Shown: in pieces, positions 9,468-16,872 of the stretch
How positions within the stretch are numbered: the stretch's first letter is position 1
Layout of the letters: each line of letters opens with the position of its first letter
DNA from: Pseudohalocynthiibacter aestuariivivens
GTDB lineage: Bacteria > Pseudomonadota > Alphaproteobacteria > Rhodobacterales > Rhodobacteraceae
NCBI RefSeq assembly: GCF_011040495.1
Contig: NZ_CP049037.1
Location: 620,001 to 684,000 of the forward strand
Reading direction: 5' to 3'
DNA: 64,000 nucleotides
Made by a program: the position numbers and the translations under genes
The notes under the pieces: model-generated
Database searches by the model: none
What the model was told of the DNA's origin: nothing
What the model saw: the letters and a program-made list of their open reading frames with translations, nothing else

Positions 9468-9773
9468 TCGGATCTCCTGGATAGACGAATACTTGCGCGC
9501 GGCAATCGCGCACGACAGTTGGATGGCAGACGTCGCCGCCCAGCAGGTGGGCAAAACATAAGGCACGACGCAATGATCTGACGCAAGGTTATTCTACTTC
9601 CTTCCCCTAAGGGTGCGAGATCATCCCGCAAAATCAAACAACCCGGCAACTGTTTTCAAATACTGCGAGACAATCATTTGAAATGCCAGAATTTTCACAC
9701 AAATGCCGCGCTCTTGCGCTGAATTTAGGATGAAACCGGTCCGAAATATTAACCCTCGTATGTTTCCGGCGTA
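9468..9773. other. Intergenic region upstream of aceE
   Basis: 306 bases between the aceE start and the stop of the histidine kinase gene; both genes are on the minus strand. I find no convincing gene. It should hold the aceE promoter. The segment 9590-9770 is clearly more A/T-rich than the flanks and contains the inverted repeat at 9654-9683. No rho-independent terminator with a T-run was found for the kinase gene. Confidence 0.6.
9654..9683. promoter_or_regulatory. Inverted repeat upstream of aceE (candidate operator)
   Basis: Arms TTTCAAAT (9654-9661) and ATTTGAAA (9676-9683) are exact complements with a 14-base spacer. The site lies 187-216 bases upstream of the aceE ATG in A/T-rich DNA. 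The arm spacing, about two helical turns between centres, fits a dimeric regulator. The regulator is unknown. Confidence 0.4.
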
Positions 9774-11063
9774 TCACCGAGCAATCACGATATCAGCACA
9801 AAGCCCGCCCAGCCGATCGGACTGCCCCAATCGCAAACTACCGCCATGGACTCGCGCAACATCCGCTGCAATTGACAGTCCAAGGCCCACACCAGTCCCC
9901 TTGTCCTGGTTTCGTCCAGGCTCTAGCCGCGTGAACGCGCGTGTGGCCTCTTCACGCCGGTCAGGCGGAATACCCGGCCCGTCATCCTCGACCCGAATGC
10001 GCAGTGACTTGTCTGTCAGACGCATCGAAACTTCGGCGCGGGTGCCATACCGCACCGCATTGCCGATCAGGTTCTCGACAGCGCGGCGTATGCCCGCCTC
10101 TCGCAATCGCACCTCTCCCTCGCCGACAATCTTGTATAATGTCGCGGGGATACGTGCGCGTTCGCAATCTTGGACGATTTGTCGGATCAACGCAGCAGGG
10201 TCGATCAGCTCTGTCTCGCCTTCGGCGGCGTCGCGCGCGAAGGCGAGGAATTCGTCCAGCAGCCGCTCCATATCGCGCACATCGCGTAGCATCGGTTCGC
10301 GTTCCTCGTCGTCATCCAGCATCGCCAGGCTCAGTCGCAGGCGCGTGAGCGGTGTGCGCATGTCGTGGCTGACCCCCGACAGCATCAATGTACGTTGCTC
10401 TATCTGCCGCTCTATGCGCGCACGCATGCTGACAAAGGCCAAACCTGCTGCGCGCACTTCGTTTGCACCAGCCGGACGATAAGTCACACGCTCCCCCCTG
10501 CCAAACGCCGCTGCGGCCTTGGCCAGACGCGTGATGGGGCGCAACTGGTTGCGCAAGTAAAGAAAAGCGACAAGGGTCATCAACGCCCCAAAGACCGCCA
10601 TGTTCACAAACAGCTGATGCGGATTCGCCGCCGAAACCCGTCGTCTGTCAAAGCGCACTTCGATCGGTCCATCCTCGGTCTGGATATACAGCGACACAAG
10701 CTGGCTATCCGCCAGTGACACGGCCCTTAGCGTGGGTAACAGACGACTGAACTCGCGGATCACGATGATGCCGCTGAAATCATACCATGATCTGATATCG
10801 GTCGAGGGAACTGCACTTTGCGGAATCGAGTTCACCGAAATGGCAAGGATAGCCGCATCTCTCGGCTCTGATCGCGGGTCCAGAACCAGCCGCACTTCGC
10901 GGGCTGTGGCTGTTGTCATCTGCTTGGTCACGCCCTCTATCAGCCGTTGCACCGAAACGACCGAGACCACGACCAATACCGAAATCACCGGCAGCAGCAG
11001 GATTAGTGCGGCCCGGCCATATAGACCCCGAGGCATATATCGTTTGAGCCAAGCAAAAGACAT
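9774..11063 (-). CDS. EnvZ-type sensor histidine kinase
   Basis: 429 residues. The membrane segments are at about 17-39 and 150-170, with a periplasmic sensor loop of about 110 residues between them. A HAMP linker follows (about 171-222). The phospho-accepting H233 sits in GVSHDMRTPLTRL, the N-box has N331 and N335, the G1 box is DDGPGIP (360-366) and the G2 box is GTGVGLGLSI. This set is typical of EnvZ/RisS-like kinases that phosphorylate an OmpR-family regulator. No response-regulator gene adjoins it: upstream is a divergent hydrolase gene and downstream is aceE. The stimulus is not predictable. No obvious Shine-Dalgarno precedes the ATG, so the start is less certain than the domains. Confidence 0.9.
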   Translation of the reverse strand: MSFAWLKRYMPRGLYGRAALILLLPVISVLVVVSVVSVQRLIEGVTKQMTTATAREVRLVLDPRSEPRDAAILAISVNSIPQSAVPSTDIRSWYDFSGIIVIREFSRLLPTLRAVSLADSQLVSLYIQTEDGPIEVRFDRRRVSAANPHQLFVNMAVFGALMTLVAFLYLRNQLRPITRLAKAAAAFGRGERVTYRPAGANEVRAAGLAFVSMRARIERQIEQRTLMLSGVSHDMRTPLTRLRLSLAMLDDDEEREPMLRDVRDMERLLDEFLAFARDAAEGETELIDPAALIRQIVQDCERARIPATLYKIVGEGEVRLREAGIRRAVENLIGNAVRYGTRAEVSMRLTDKSLRIRVEDDGPGIPPDRREEATRAFTRLEPGRNQDKGTGVGLGLSIAADVARVHGGSLRLGQSDRLGGLCADIVIAR

Positions 11064-11139
11064 GAGATAAGCCTAACCCGTGCGCCATCCGGCGCAACCC
11101 GTATTCCCGCCACGACGCGCCCCGAGGAGCCTTTTGCAA

Positions 11140-12051
11140 ATGTCAGCAGACGCCGTATTCAACCCTACTCCGGGGAAGCCGGAACTGATTGCACCGCACC
11201 TGCGGCGTATTCTGGCACCGAACCCGTCACCTATGACCTGGCGCGGCACCAACACCTATATGTTGGGAAATAGCGATATAGCTGTGATTGATCCGGGCCC
11301 TCAGGACCCTGCACATCTGGAAGCCATTCTAAGCGCCCTCGACACAGGTCAGCGGATCACCCACATCCTCGTCACCCATGCGCATCTCGATCATTCTCCA
11401 CTGGCGGAACATCTGAGCGCGCGCACCGATGCGCCTGTCTACGCCTATGGCGATGCCCGGGCCGGCCGCAGCGCCATGATGACGGCGCTTGCTAAATCCG
11501 GTGAGATAGCAGGTGGCGAAGGCGTGGATCGCCGATTTTCGCCCGATATCACCCTGAAGGACAACGATTTTATAGAGGGGCCCGATTGGCGGTTAGAGGG
11601 ACTATGGACGCCCGGCCATTTCGGCAATCACATGTCGTTTAGGTCAGATGACACCATCTTTACCGGCGACTTGGTGATGGGATGGGCCAGTTCTCTGGTC
11701 TCGCCACCGGATGGTGATTTGACCGATTTTATGGCCTCCTGCCACCGCCTACGAAACCTCGGCGCAGCACGCCTTATGCCGGGGCACGGCGCCCCGATAG
11801 AGGATCCGCACGCACGTCTGAGCTGGCTGATTGAGCATCGACGCGCACGCGAAACGGCCATTGTGGAACACCTGCACGCTGGCCCGGCCAATGCACGGCA
11901 AATTGCCGACGCCATATATACCGACACGCCCCCGGGCCTGATGCCTGCTGCCACACGCAATGTGTTAGCACATCTCATTGATCTCTACGGAAAAAACATC
12001 GTTTCGCATAAACCTCCCCTCGCCGCCGGAACTATTTTCACTCTCAACTGA
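11140..12051 (+). CDS. Metallo-beta-lactamase-fold hydrolase (LACTB2-like)
   Basis: 303 residues. The zinc-binding THAHLDH motif is at residues 79-85 (H80, H82, D84, H85). Further ligands fit the histidine in TPGHFGNH, the aspartate in FTGDLVMG and the histidine in MPGHGAP. A C-terminal winged-helix-like segment follows (about 225-303), as in LACTB2-type proteins that hydrolyse RNA or thioesters. I chose the ATG at 11140, 10 bases after GAGGAG; an in-frame GTG at 11080 has no Shine-Dalgarno and adds a low-complexity Arg/Pro stretch. It is divergent from the histidine kinase. The substrate is unknown. Confidence 0.88.
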   Translation: MSADAVFNPTPGKPELIAPHLRRILAPNPSPMTWRGTNTYMLGNSDIAVIDPGPQDPAHLEAILSALDTGQRITHILVTHAHLDHSPLAEHLSARTDAPVYAYGDARAGRSAMMTALAKSGEIAGGEGVDRRFSPDITLKDNDFIEGPDWRLEGLWTPGHFGNHMSFRSDDTIFTGDLVMGWASSLVSPPDGDLTDFMASCHRLRNLGAARLMPGHGAPIEDPHARLSWLIEHRRARETAIVEHLHAGPANARQIADAIYTDTPPGLMPAATRNVLAHLIDLYGKNIVSHKPPLAAGTIFTLN

Positions 12052-12122
12052 GATATGCAGAAAAAATTGTCACAAACCCTCTGGACGCGGTAAATCGAGG
12101 TTGCTATACGGCACCTCGGTAT

Positions 12123-12197
12123 TCCGGCGTAGCTCAGCGGTAGAGCAGTTGACTGTTAATCAATTGGTCGTAGGTTCGATCCCTACCGCCGGAGCCA
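12123..12197 (+). tRNA. tRNA-Asn (GTT)
   Basis: The acceptor stem TCCGGCG pairs with CGCCGGA, with discriminator G and an encoded CCA end. The anticodon stem GTTGA/TCAAT holds the loop CTGTTAA, so the anticodon is GTT. The T arm contains GGTTCGATCC. Length is 75 bases including CCA. Confidence 0.97.
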
Positions 12198-12222
12198 AAA
12201 TCTTAAAAAAATCAAGACATAA

Positions 12223-12256
12223 AGGCCGCTCTGACGAGCAGCCTCTGTCGTTTTTT
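12223..12256 (+). terminator. Terminator downstream of tRNA-Asn
   Basis: Arms AGGC-C-GCTC and GAGC-A-GCCT (12223-12231 and 12236-12244, one internal mismatch) enclose the loop TGAC. TTTTTT follows at 12251-12256. It lies 26 bases past the tRNA end. Confidence 0.7.
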
Positions 12257-12273
12257 GAAGTTCTGCAACAACT

Positions 12274-12465
12274 CTACAAAAATTCCTCTTCTTCGGCGCA
12301 GATGTTGCCGTTGAACCTGAAATGCCGACCAAAGACAGACACCGACGCACCGTCAGGGCAAAACTTTGCAATCTTCTTGATGGACGGTATCACTAGCTCG
12401 TCGCTAGTTCGCGCTTCCTTCGCAGCGCGGAACTGCTCTGGGTAGCGGTTGAGAGTTTCGTGCAC
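12274..12465 (-). CDS. Possible small protein of unknown function (weak call)
   Basis: A 63-codon frame starting at GTG, bounded upstream by an in-frame TAA. It encodes a protein with a basic N-terminus and an acidic EEEEFL end. I recognise no family and no clear Shine-Dalgarno precedes it. The 335-base region between tRNA-Asn and the reductase gene otherwise holds only the tRNA terminator. It may be a real small gene, a remnant of something inserted beside the tRNA, or chance. Confidence 0.25.
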   Translation of the reverse strand: MHETLNRYPEQFRAAKEARTSDELVIPSIKKIAKFCPDGASVSVFGRHFRFNGNICAEEEEFL

Positions 12466-12532
12466 CGTACAAGAGGGTTAAGATAGAACCAATGCTGCTA
12501 AGCAACAGGTTCCCACTTCGACGGCCATCGTT

Positions 12533-13600
12533 TCAGATATCGTAATCGAGCGCGATTTCGGGAGATGTTGCGACGGCCTGACAGGTCAGAACTGCGCCCT
12601 TTTTTATGTCGTCATCTTCAAGCGCTATTCGTGCGCGCATGTGGACATCGCCGTTCATCAGCTTTGCCCGGCACGCGCCACAAACCCCAGATTGACACGA
12701 AAAAGGAGGTGTCAAACCGCTGGCCCGAGCCGCTTCTAGCACCGTCTGCCCTTTGGCGATGGATATGGTGTGATCCATGCCACCTAACGTGATCGCCGCC
12801 GTCGCTGCGACCCCTTCTATACTTTCGTCAAGCTCGACCGCGCCGCCGTAGCTTTCCATGTGAATACGGTCTGTGGGCACATCCATCGACATCAAAGTGG
12901 ATTTCACCGCCCTGTTCATCCCGCCAGGTCCGCAAATGTAGTATTGCGCGTCCTGTGCGTAGGGTGGGTTTTCAGCAATCATGGCTGCGATTGCGGCTTC
13001 ATCAACGATGCCCTTGCGCCAATAGGAAAAGCCTGACCACATGGACGGAGCCGACAGAATATGATGGACGCTTAGCCGTTCAGGATATTGCTGCAGCAAC
13101 GCATCAAAACTGTCCTTCAGCAAGATGCTGTCAGCGTTCAAATTACCGTAGGCAAGATGCGCCACCGAATATGGCTCGGCGATCATTACGGAATGTAGCA
13201 TCGCGTGCAGCGGCGTGATCCCGCTCCCTGCCCCAAAGAAGTAATGCGTGCGCCGTTTGGTTGCGCCGGTATCGAGGCAGAACCCTCCGAATGGTGGCAT
13301 GACATCAATCACATCCCCAGCCTTCACCGTTTCGTTGATGTGGTTAGATACCACGCCGCCTTTCACACGTTTGACCGTGATCCGAAGCGGGTCGCCAGTC
13401 ACAGGTGACGACGAGATCGAATAGGAACGCCTCAGGTCCTCACCGTCGATTGTGAAACGAAGCGTCAGGTGCTGACCGGGCTGCCAATTGAATATTGTGA
13501 TCAGAGATTCTGGCACTTCGAACATAACCGACTTGGCCATGCCGCCGATCTCTTCACGGGTATCGGCCACGACAAGTTTGTAGAATTCGCGCGTCGTCAT
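12533..13600 (-). CDS. Oxygenase reductase: FAD, NAD(P) and plant-type [2Fe-2S] domains
   Basis: 355 residues. The FAD-binding barrel carries RRSYSISSS near residue 58, the NAD(P) domain carries FFGAGSGITPLHAM, and the C-terminal ferredoxin domain carries CQSGVCGACRAK plus a distal TCQA, the four-cysteine ligand set of a plant-type [2Fe-2S] cluster. The order FNR-like then ferredoxin is that of PaaE, GbcB and CntB-type reductases, which feed electrons from NAD(P)H to an oxygenase. It is the last gene of the Rieske operon, 53 bases after the SnoaL-like gene, and is the obvious partner of the oxygenase at 14166-15317. Confidence 0.9.
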   Translation of the reverse strand: MTTREFYKLVVADTREEIGGMAKSVMFEVPESLITIFNWQPGQHLTLRFTIDGEDLRRSYSISSSPVTGDPLRITVKRVKGGVVSNHINETVKAGDVIDVMPPFGGFCLDTGATKRRTHYFFGAGSGITPLHAMLHSVMIAEPYSVAHLAYGNLNADSILLKDSFDALLQQYPERLSVHHILSAPSMWSGFSYWRKGIVDEAAIAAMIAENPPYAQDAQYYICGPGGMNRAVKSTLMSMDVPTDRIHMESYGGAVELDESIEGVAATAAITLGGMDHTISIAKGQTVLEAARASGLTPPFSCQSGVCGACRAKLMNGDVHMRARIALEDDDIKKGAVLTCQAVATSPEIALDYDI

Positions 13601-13653
13601 ATTGTTGCTTTCTTGGGAAATCAGGTGGCCCTTAAGGACCCGCCATATGCTGT

Positions 13654-14169
13654 CTATTGGAAGCTGTGTATCGAGGTGAAACTAAGGATCACAGGTCGGC
13701 CAAAACGTTCTGAAACGAGGACGCTGTCAGCTTCTGTCGCCATCCCTTCGTAATCAGGTGTCTTGTAGCGAATGCTCTGAACCGCACGGATCAAAACGCC
13801 GTCTTCTGTTTCCTCGGTCGCCACAATTTCGACGGTGCGGCTGAGCTCCGTATAGGCCTCTAACGGAGCCGTTTCTTGTGTCCAATATTCAGACGCCGGC
13901 AAGCTGTTCCACTCACTGGCAGCGAACGAAACAGTCTCGGGGGGGCTTCCATGCCCATAGTTCGTTGTGATCGTTATCTCCGCGTCTTCGTTGAACTGAA
14001 GATACATCGCATCCCAGTTTTCTGACCGGATCGCTTCATAATAAGCTGCGACAAGTTCCTTGGCTTCCTCAGTGGGGTCAGCTAAGAGTGCGGAAGCCAG
14101 CCCAAACAAGGTGATTGCTGCCGCACCCGACGCCGCAATGACCTGTGAGTAAGTCAAAATGCGGTTCAT
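13654..14169 (-). CDS. Exported SnoaL/NTF2-like small protein
   Basis: 171 residues from the ATG at 14169, whose bases overlap the stop of the oxygenase gene (ATGA). An in-frame ATG at 14187 would add six residues. The N-terminus MNRIL followed by a hydrophobic stretch ending ASALLADP looks like a signal peptide. The rest begins with EEAKELVAAYYEAIRSENWD, the usual opening of SnoaL/NTF2-like alpha-beta cone domains, which act as ligand-binding or auxiliary subunits. The family assignment is by eye. Placing an exported cone-fold protein between an oxygenase and its reductase is unusual, because the catalytic pair is cytoplasmic. It may bind the substrate outside. Confidence 0.68.
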   Translation of the reverse strand: MNRILTYSQVIAASGAAAITLFGLASALLADPTEEAKELVAAYYEAIRSENWDAMYLQFNEDAEITITTNYGHGSPPETVSFAASEWNSLPASEYWTQETAPLEAYTELSRTVEIVATEETEDGVLIRAVQSIRYKTPDYEGMATEADSVLVSERFGRPVILSFTSIHSFQ

Positions 14170-15317
14170 GGCTGTTGCTCCATCCAATCCAGCACCACCT
14201 GCTGGTGATCAACAACTGGACTTTCACCCTTTGACGCTGGTCCGACTTCGAAATGCGGGCTGATGAGCGATTTCTGCTGCTGTTCACAGGCGTAGATATC
14301 CTCTGCGGTAAAATCCCCCCCGGCCATCGGATCATCGGGATTGTTCGCATCTGCCTCGAACTTTCCGGTGATATTGTCCCGCCAGAATGCGTAGGACTTC
14401 GTGCCCTGTTTGGTGAATTCCCAACTCGACGCGTTGGCAACCCGGACCCGGTTCTCGATCCTTGTCAGATCGGGCGCCAGCGGTGTGATGATGAACGTCG
14501 CCCAGTTACTTTCACTTTCGGCCAGGCCAATGCCCGGAAACAGCATCGGCACCCACGCTCCAGCGTGTTCTGCCGGTATAACCAGCGGCGTCGGTGAGTT
14601 CTTAGCAATATCCGCGCCATATTGGTCCGACGGAGGCTCCCAGAACGCGTAGTGCGGCCCGACAAAGCCATACTCGGCTTTCCCATGGTCATACATATGA
14701 AGCGTGCCGGAATGCAGGTGACTTAGATGATAAACGTCGATGTAGTTTTCGACCACGATCTTCCAGTTGGCCTTTATCTCATATGTGGTGCGACCCTCGG
14801 AATACTCAGGCAATTCCTCGACCTTATGCGGGCCAAGTTTGGGTTCCACGTCGCCAAACCATTCCATGATGGACCCGGCTTCTGGATCAGGATGCACGAA
14901 TAGCATACCGCGCCACAGGTCCACCGATGCGGGCTTTAGGCCAAGACATGACTTGTCGATACCATCAAACTCTCGATCCTCGTCGGGCACCGAGATCAGG
15001 TTGCCTTCCAGATCATATGTCCAGTCGTGATAGGGACAAGTCAGCGCTTTCTGCGTTTTTCCGACCGCACGGATCAACTGGGTGCCGCGATGGCGGCAGA
15101 TGTTGTGGAACGCGCGCAGGCGCCGATCACGCCCCATAACGATGAAGATGTTATTCAGTCCGGCCTGAACCGAAATATACTGACCGGGTTCTATAATATC
15201 TTCCATGAATCCCGCGTAACGCCAAGTGCGCGAGAAGATGAGTTCCTGTTCGCGGTCGAACCAATCTTGCGACGTGTAGGCCGCGACCGGCAGTTTGTGC
15301 AGCATTCGTTGGGACAT
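14166..15317 (-). CDS. Rieske non-haem iron oxygenase, large subunit
   Basis: 383 residues. The Rieske [2Fe-2S] ligands are C74-x-H76 (CRHRG) and C94-x2-H97 (CPYHDW). The mononuclear iron site is E190-x3-D194-x2-H197-x4-H202 in ENYIDVYHLSHLH. These are the two centres of ring-hydroxylating and N-demethylating oxygenases. With a single FNR-ferredoxin reductase in the same operon and no small beta subunit, it resembles the alpha-only oxygenases of quaternary amines (glycine betaine, carnitine, stachydrine types). The substrate is not determined. A strong GGAGGGA Shine-Dalgarno precedes the ATG. Confidence 0.92.
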   Translation of the reverse strand: MSQRMLHKLPVAAYTSQDWFDREQELIFSRTWRYAGFMEDIIEPGQYISVQAGLNNIFIVMGRDRRLRAFHNICRHRGTQLIRAVGKTQKALTCPYHDWTYDLEGNLISVPDEDREFDGIDKSCLGLKPASVDLWRGMLFVHPDPEAGSIMEWFGDVEPKLGPHKVEELPEYSEGRTTYEIKANWKIVVENYIDVYHLSHLHSGTLHMYDHGKAEYGFVGPHYAFWEPPSDQYGADIAKNSPTPLVIPAEHAGAWVPMLFPGIGLAESESNWATFIITPLAPDLTRIENRVRVANASSWEFTKQGTKSYAFWRDNITGKFEADANNPDDPMAGGDFTAEDIYACEQQQKSLISPHFEVGPASKGESPVVDHQQVVLDWMEQQP

Positions 15318-15329
15318 CTGTCCCTCCTG

Positions 15330-15596
15330 TTAAAGTAAGTAAATTGCGGTGAAATTCGGGGCGATATCGGCAAGCACCATAAGAACGCCGAACAGCGTCC
15401 AGAGCGTGACGATCGCCCAAAACAGAAGCGAATCCTGTTCACGCGAAACCGGGCCGAGCAGATGTGTCTCGCCAGCCATGTAGGCAGATGCAACCCAATA
15501 GATGAACAGCAGCCCCCATGGCCATTGCCAGCCAAGAAGCAGGGCGCCGATAAGAACGAACAGGCCGATGTAGTTGAGCAAACGATTATTTTTCAT
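15330..15596 (-). CDS. Three-helix small membrane protein in the Rieske operon
   Basis: 88 residues with three hydrophobic segments (about 8-24, 27-43 and 57-80). The loop between helices 2 and 3 contains a conserved-looking GETHLLGPVSREQD. I recognise no family. Its ATG overlaps the stop of the TetR gene by 4 bases and it ends 12 bases before the oxygenase start, so it is co-transcribed and coupled. The aromatic-rich second helix suggests a small transporter subunit, membrane anchor or electron-transfer helper. It is real by position and composition; its function is unknown. Confidence 0.72.
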   Translation of the reverse strand: MKNNRLLNYIGLFVLIGALLLGWQWPWGLLFIYWVASAYMAGETHLLGPVSREQDSLLFWAIVTLWTLFGVLMVLADIAPNFTAIYLL

Positions 15597-16183
15597 TTTA
15601 TGTCATCCAAAGAGTCTGCAAGCAGGATCGCCGCAGTTTTTGCCGCAGTATGCCAATCCGCAGGTGGTTTAAGTGGGGAAAGCGCATCGAGGTTGACGTA
15701 ACCTGCCGAGATACCGTGTACGACCGCGCGGATTTTGCCGGGCGGGCTCGTTGGGTGGCTACGTTTCGCTGCGGCTTCGATGACGGTTAGGAAGCTCTGT
15801 AGGCTGTCCAAAAGCGGCGACCGCATATCCGGGTAATTTTCTGCGGAAGCAACCATTGCCTGATACGCAAGCATCAGACGCGGATCGCTGGCTTCGCGCT
15901 GATCGAACAACAGATCGATCAACTGCCTCAAACCGCCGTCAGGGTTGAGTGTCTGCGCAAGCAAGTCGGTGGCCTTTGCAAACTCCGCAACAACATGATC
16001 CGTCAATGCACTGATCATTTCATCGCGGTTACCAAGGTAGTGCCTGAGTAAAGTGCGTTTGACCCCTGCTTGTTCCGCAATGCGTTCCTGCGTCGCTCCT
16101 TCCAGCCCAAAGCGCGCGACACAGGTAAGGAAAGCGTCAAGGATCTCTTCGCTGCGTTGGTCTTTAAGGCTCGGTCTGGGCAT
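15593..16183 (-). CDS. TetR-family transcriptional regulator of the Rieske operon
   Basis: 196 residues from the ATG at 16183, chosen because AAAGGTGAT lies just upstream; the frame is open 10 codons further. The N-terminal helix-turn-helix (about 12-55) contains ILDAFLTCVARFGLEGAT, IAEQAGVKRTLLRHY and a following acidic stretch, the TetR pattern. The remaining all-helical part is the ligand-binding and dimerisation domain. It is the first gene of a five-gene minus-strand operon, so autoregulation is likely. Candidate half-sites lie immediately upstream at 16196-16244. The ligand is presumably the oxygenase substrate or product. Confidence 0.88.
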   Translation of the reverse strand: MPRPSLKDQRSEEILDAFLTCVARFGLEGATQERIAEQAGVKRTLLRHYLGNRDEMISALTDHVVAEFAKATDLLAQTLNPDGGLRQLIDLLFDQREASDPRLMLAYQAMVASAENYPDMRSPLLDSLQSFLTVIEAAAKRSHPTSPPGKIRAVVHGISAGYVNLDALSPLKPPADWHTAAKTAAILLADSLDDIK

Positions 16184-16195
16184 TGGATCACCTTT

Positions 16196-16244
16196 AATTG
16201 TCAAGGTGGACAAATAACGATGAATCTTTTATTGTCAATATTGA
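16196..16244. promoter_or_regulatory. Candidate TetR operator/promoter region
   Basis: TTGTC (16198-16202) and GACAA (16209-16213) form an inverted repeat with a 6-base spacer, 15-30 bases upstream of the tetR ATG. ATTGTCAA occurs at 16197-16204 and again at 16231-16238, 34 bases apart. The second copy overlaps the exact 10-base palindrome TCAATATTGA (16235-16244). The stretch is A/T-rich as expected for a promoter. Binding is inferred. Confidence 0.5.
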
Positions 16245-16412
16245 AAATATATTAAAACGAGCTCTGAACGCGAACCTGCATTCCATTTTTCAGGAAACCC
16301 CTTAAGAAGCATACCGTCCTCTGACGAGCGGTGGCGTCAGGCTGTGTGAGCACGGGCGGACCAAGTTTCAGACTTGCCTTCTGCGCTCACGATAGATAAT
16401 CCAATCAACGTT

Positions 16413-16486
16413 GCGGGTGTAGCTCAATGGTAGAGCATTTGCTTCCCAAGCAAGTGACGAGGGTTCGATTCCCTTCACCCGCTCCA
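16413..16486 (+). tRNA. tRNA-Gly (CCC)
   Basis: The acceptor stem GCGGGTG pairs with CACCCGC, with discriminator T and an encoded CCA. The anticodon stem TTTGC/GCAAG holds the loop TTCCCAA, so the anticodon is CCC. The T loop contains GGTTCGATTCC. Length is 74 bases including CCA. Confidence 0.97.
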
Positions 16487-16596
16487 ATCCAGCGATCCTT
16501 TACTGACCGAAAATCACCCGCGACAGGTGTCATTCGACGCTGGTGAAGGTGGGTTCGCATATCCTGCGGCAGCACGACACACCCATCCGGGGCGTA

Positions 16597-16630
16597 TTCA
16601 AAGGGCGCTCAGCTTCAAAGGGCGTTCAGC
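16597..16630. repeat. 17-base tandem repeat, two copies
   Basis: TTCAAAGGGCGCTCAGC (16597-16613) is followed immediately by the same sequence with one C-to-T change (16614-16630). It lies in the non-coding leader region upstream of iorA. Confidence 0.85.
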
Positions 16631-16631
16631 G

Positions 16632-16796
16632 GTGAGATCACTCAAGACAGATAAAACGGGGCCACAGTTGAAATGAGATCACGACCGCTGCCTCAGGGAC
16701 AGTGGCATCACCGGGGCAGATAACATGCTGGCATCAGAGGAACTCTGCGCGGGACTTGCGGAAAGTCTCCTTCCACAAAGCATTCCGTGAGGTCAC
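16632..16796. promoter_or_regulatory. Three GTGA-N2-TCAC-like motifs upstream of iorA
   Basis: GTGAGATCAC at 16632-16641 and GTGAGGTCAC at 16787-16796 are palindromic around a 2-base centre. ATGAGATCAC at 16673-16682 matches at nine positions. The last lies 77 bases before the iorA start codon. The spacing suggests binding of a dimeric regulator at several sites; the regulator is unknown. Confidence 0.4.
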
Positions 16797-16872
16797 TCTC
16801 GTCAGAGGGGCATTTTCCACCTCATCGTATCGAGCTATCATCCAGACACACTCGCAACCCGAGGAGATCCGC

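Larger units (their letters stand above)
16487..16872. other. Non-coding stretch between tRNA-Gly and iorA
   Basis: 386 bases with no convincing gene. It contains a 17-base tandem duplication at 16597-16630 and three GTGA-N2-TCAC-like motifs at 16632, 16673 and 16787. Several short ATG-initiated frames exist but lack Shine-Dalgarno support. It probably carries the iorA promoter and its control sites. Confidence 0.6.

Noticed and set aside
9468..9566. Longer N-terminus for AceE from an ATG at 9566
   Set aside because: The 33 extra residues are unlike AceE N-termini, while the ATG at 9467 has an ideal Shine-Dalgarno and a family-like start.
12123..12532. Integration of a mobile element at tRNA-Asn
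   Set aside because: I found no integrase, no duplicated tRNA 3' end and no phage gene. The island idea is kept only as a composition and position argument.
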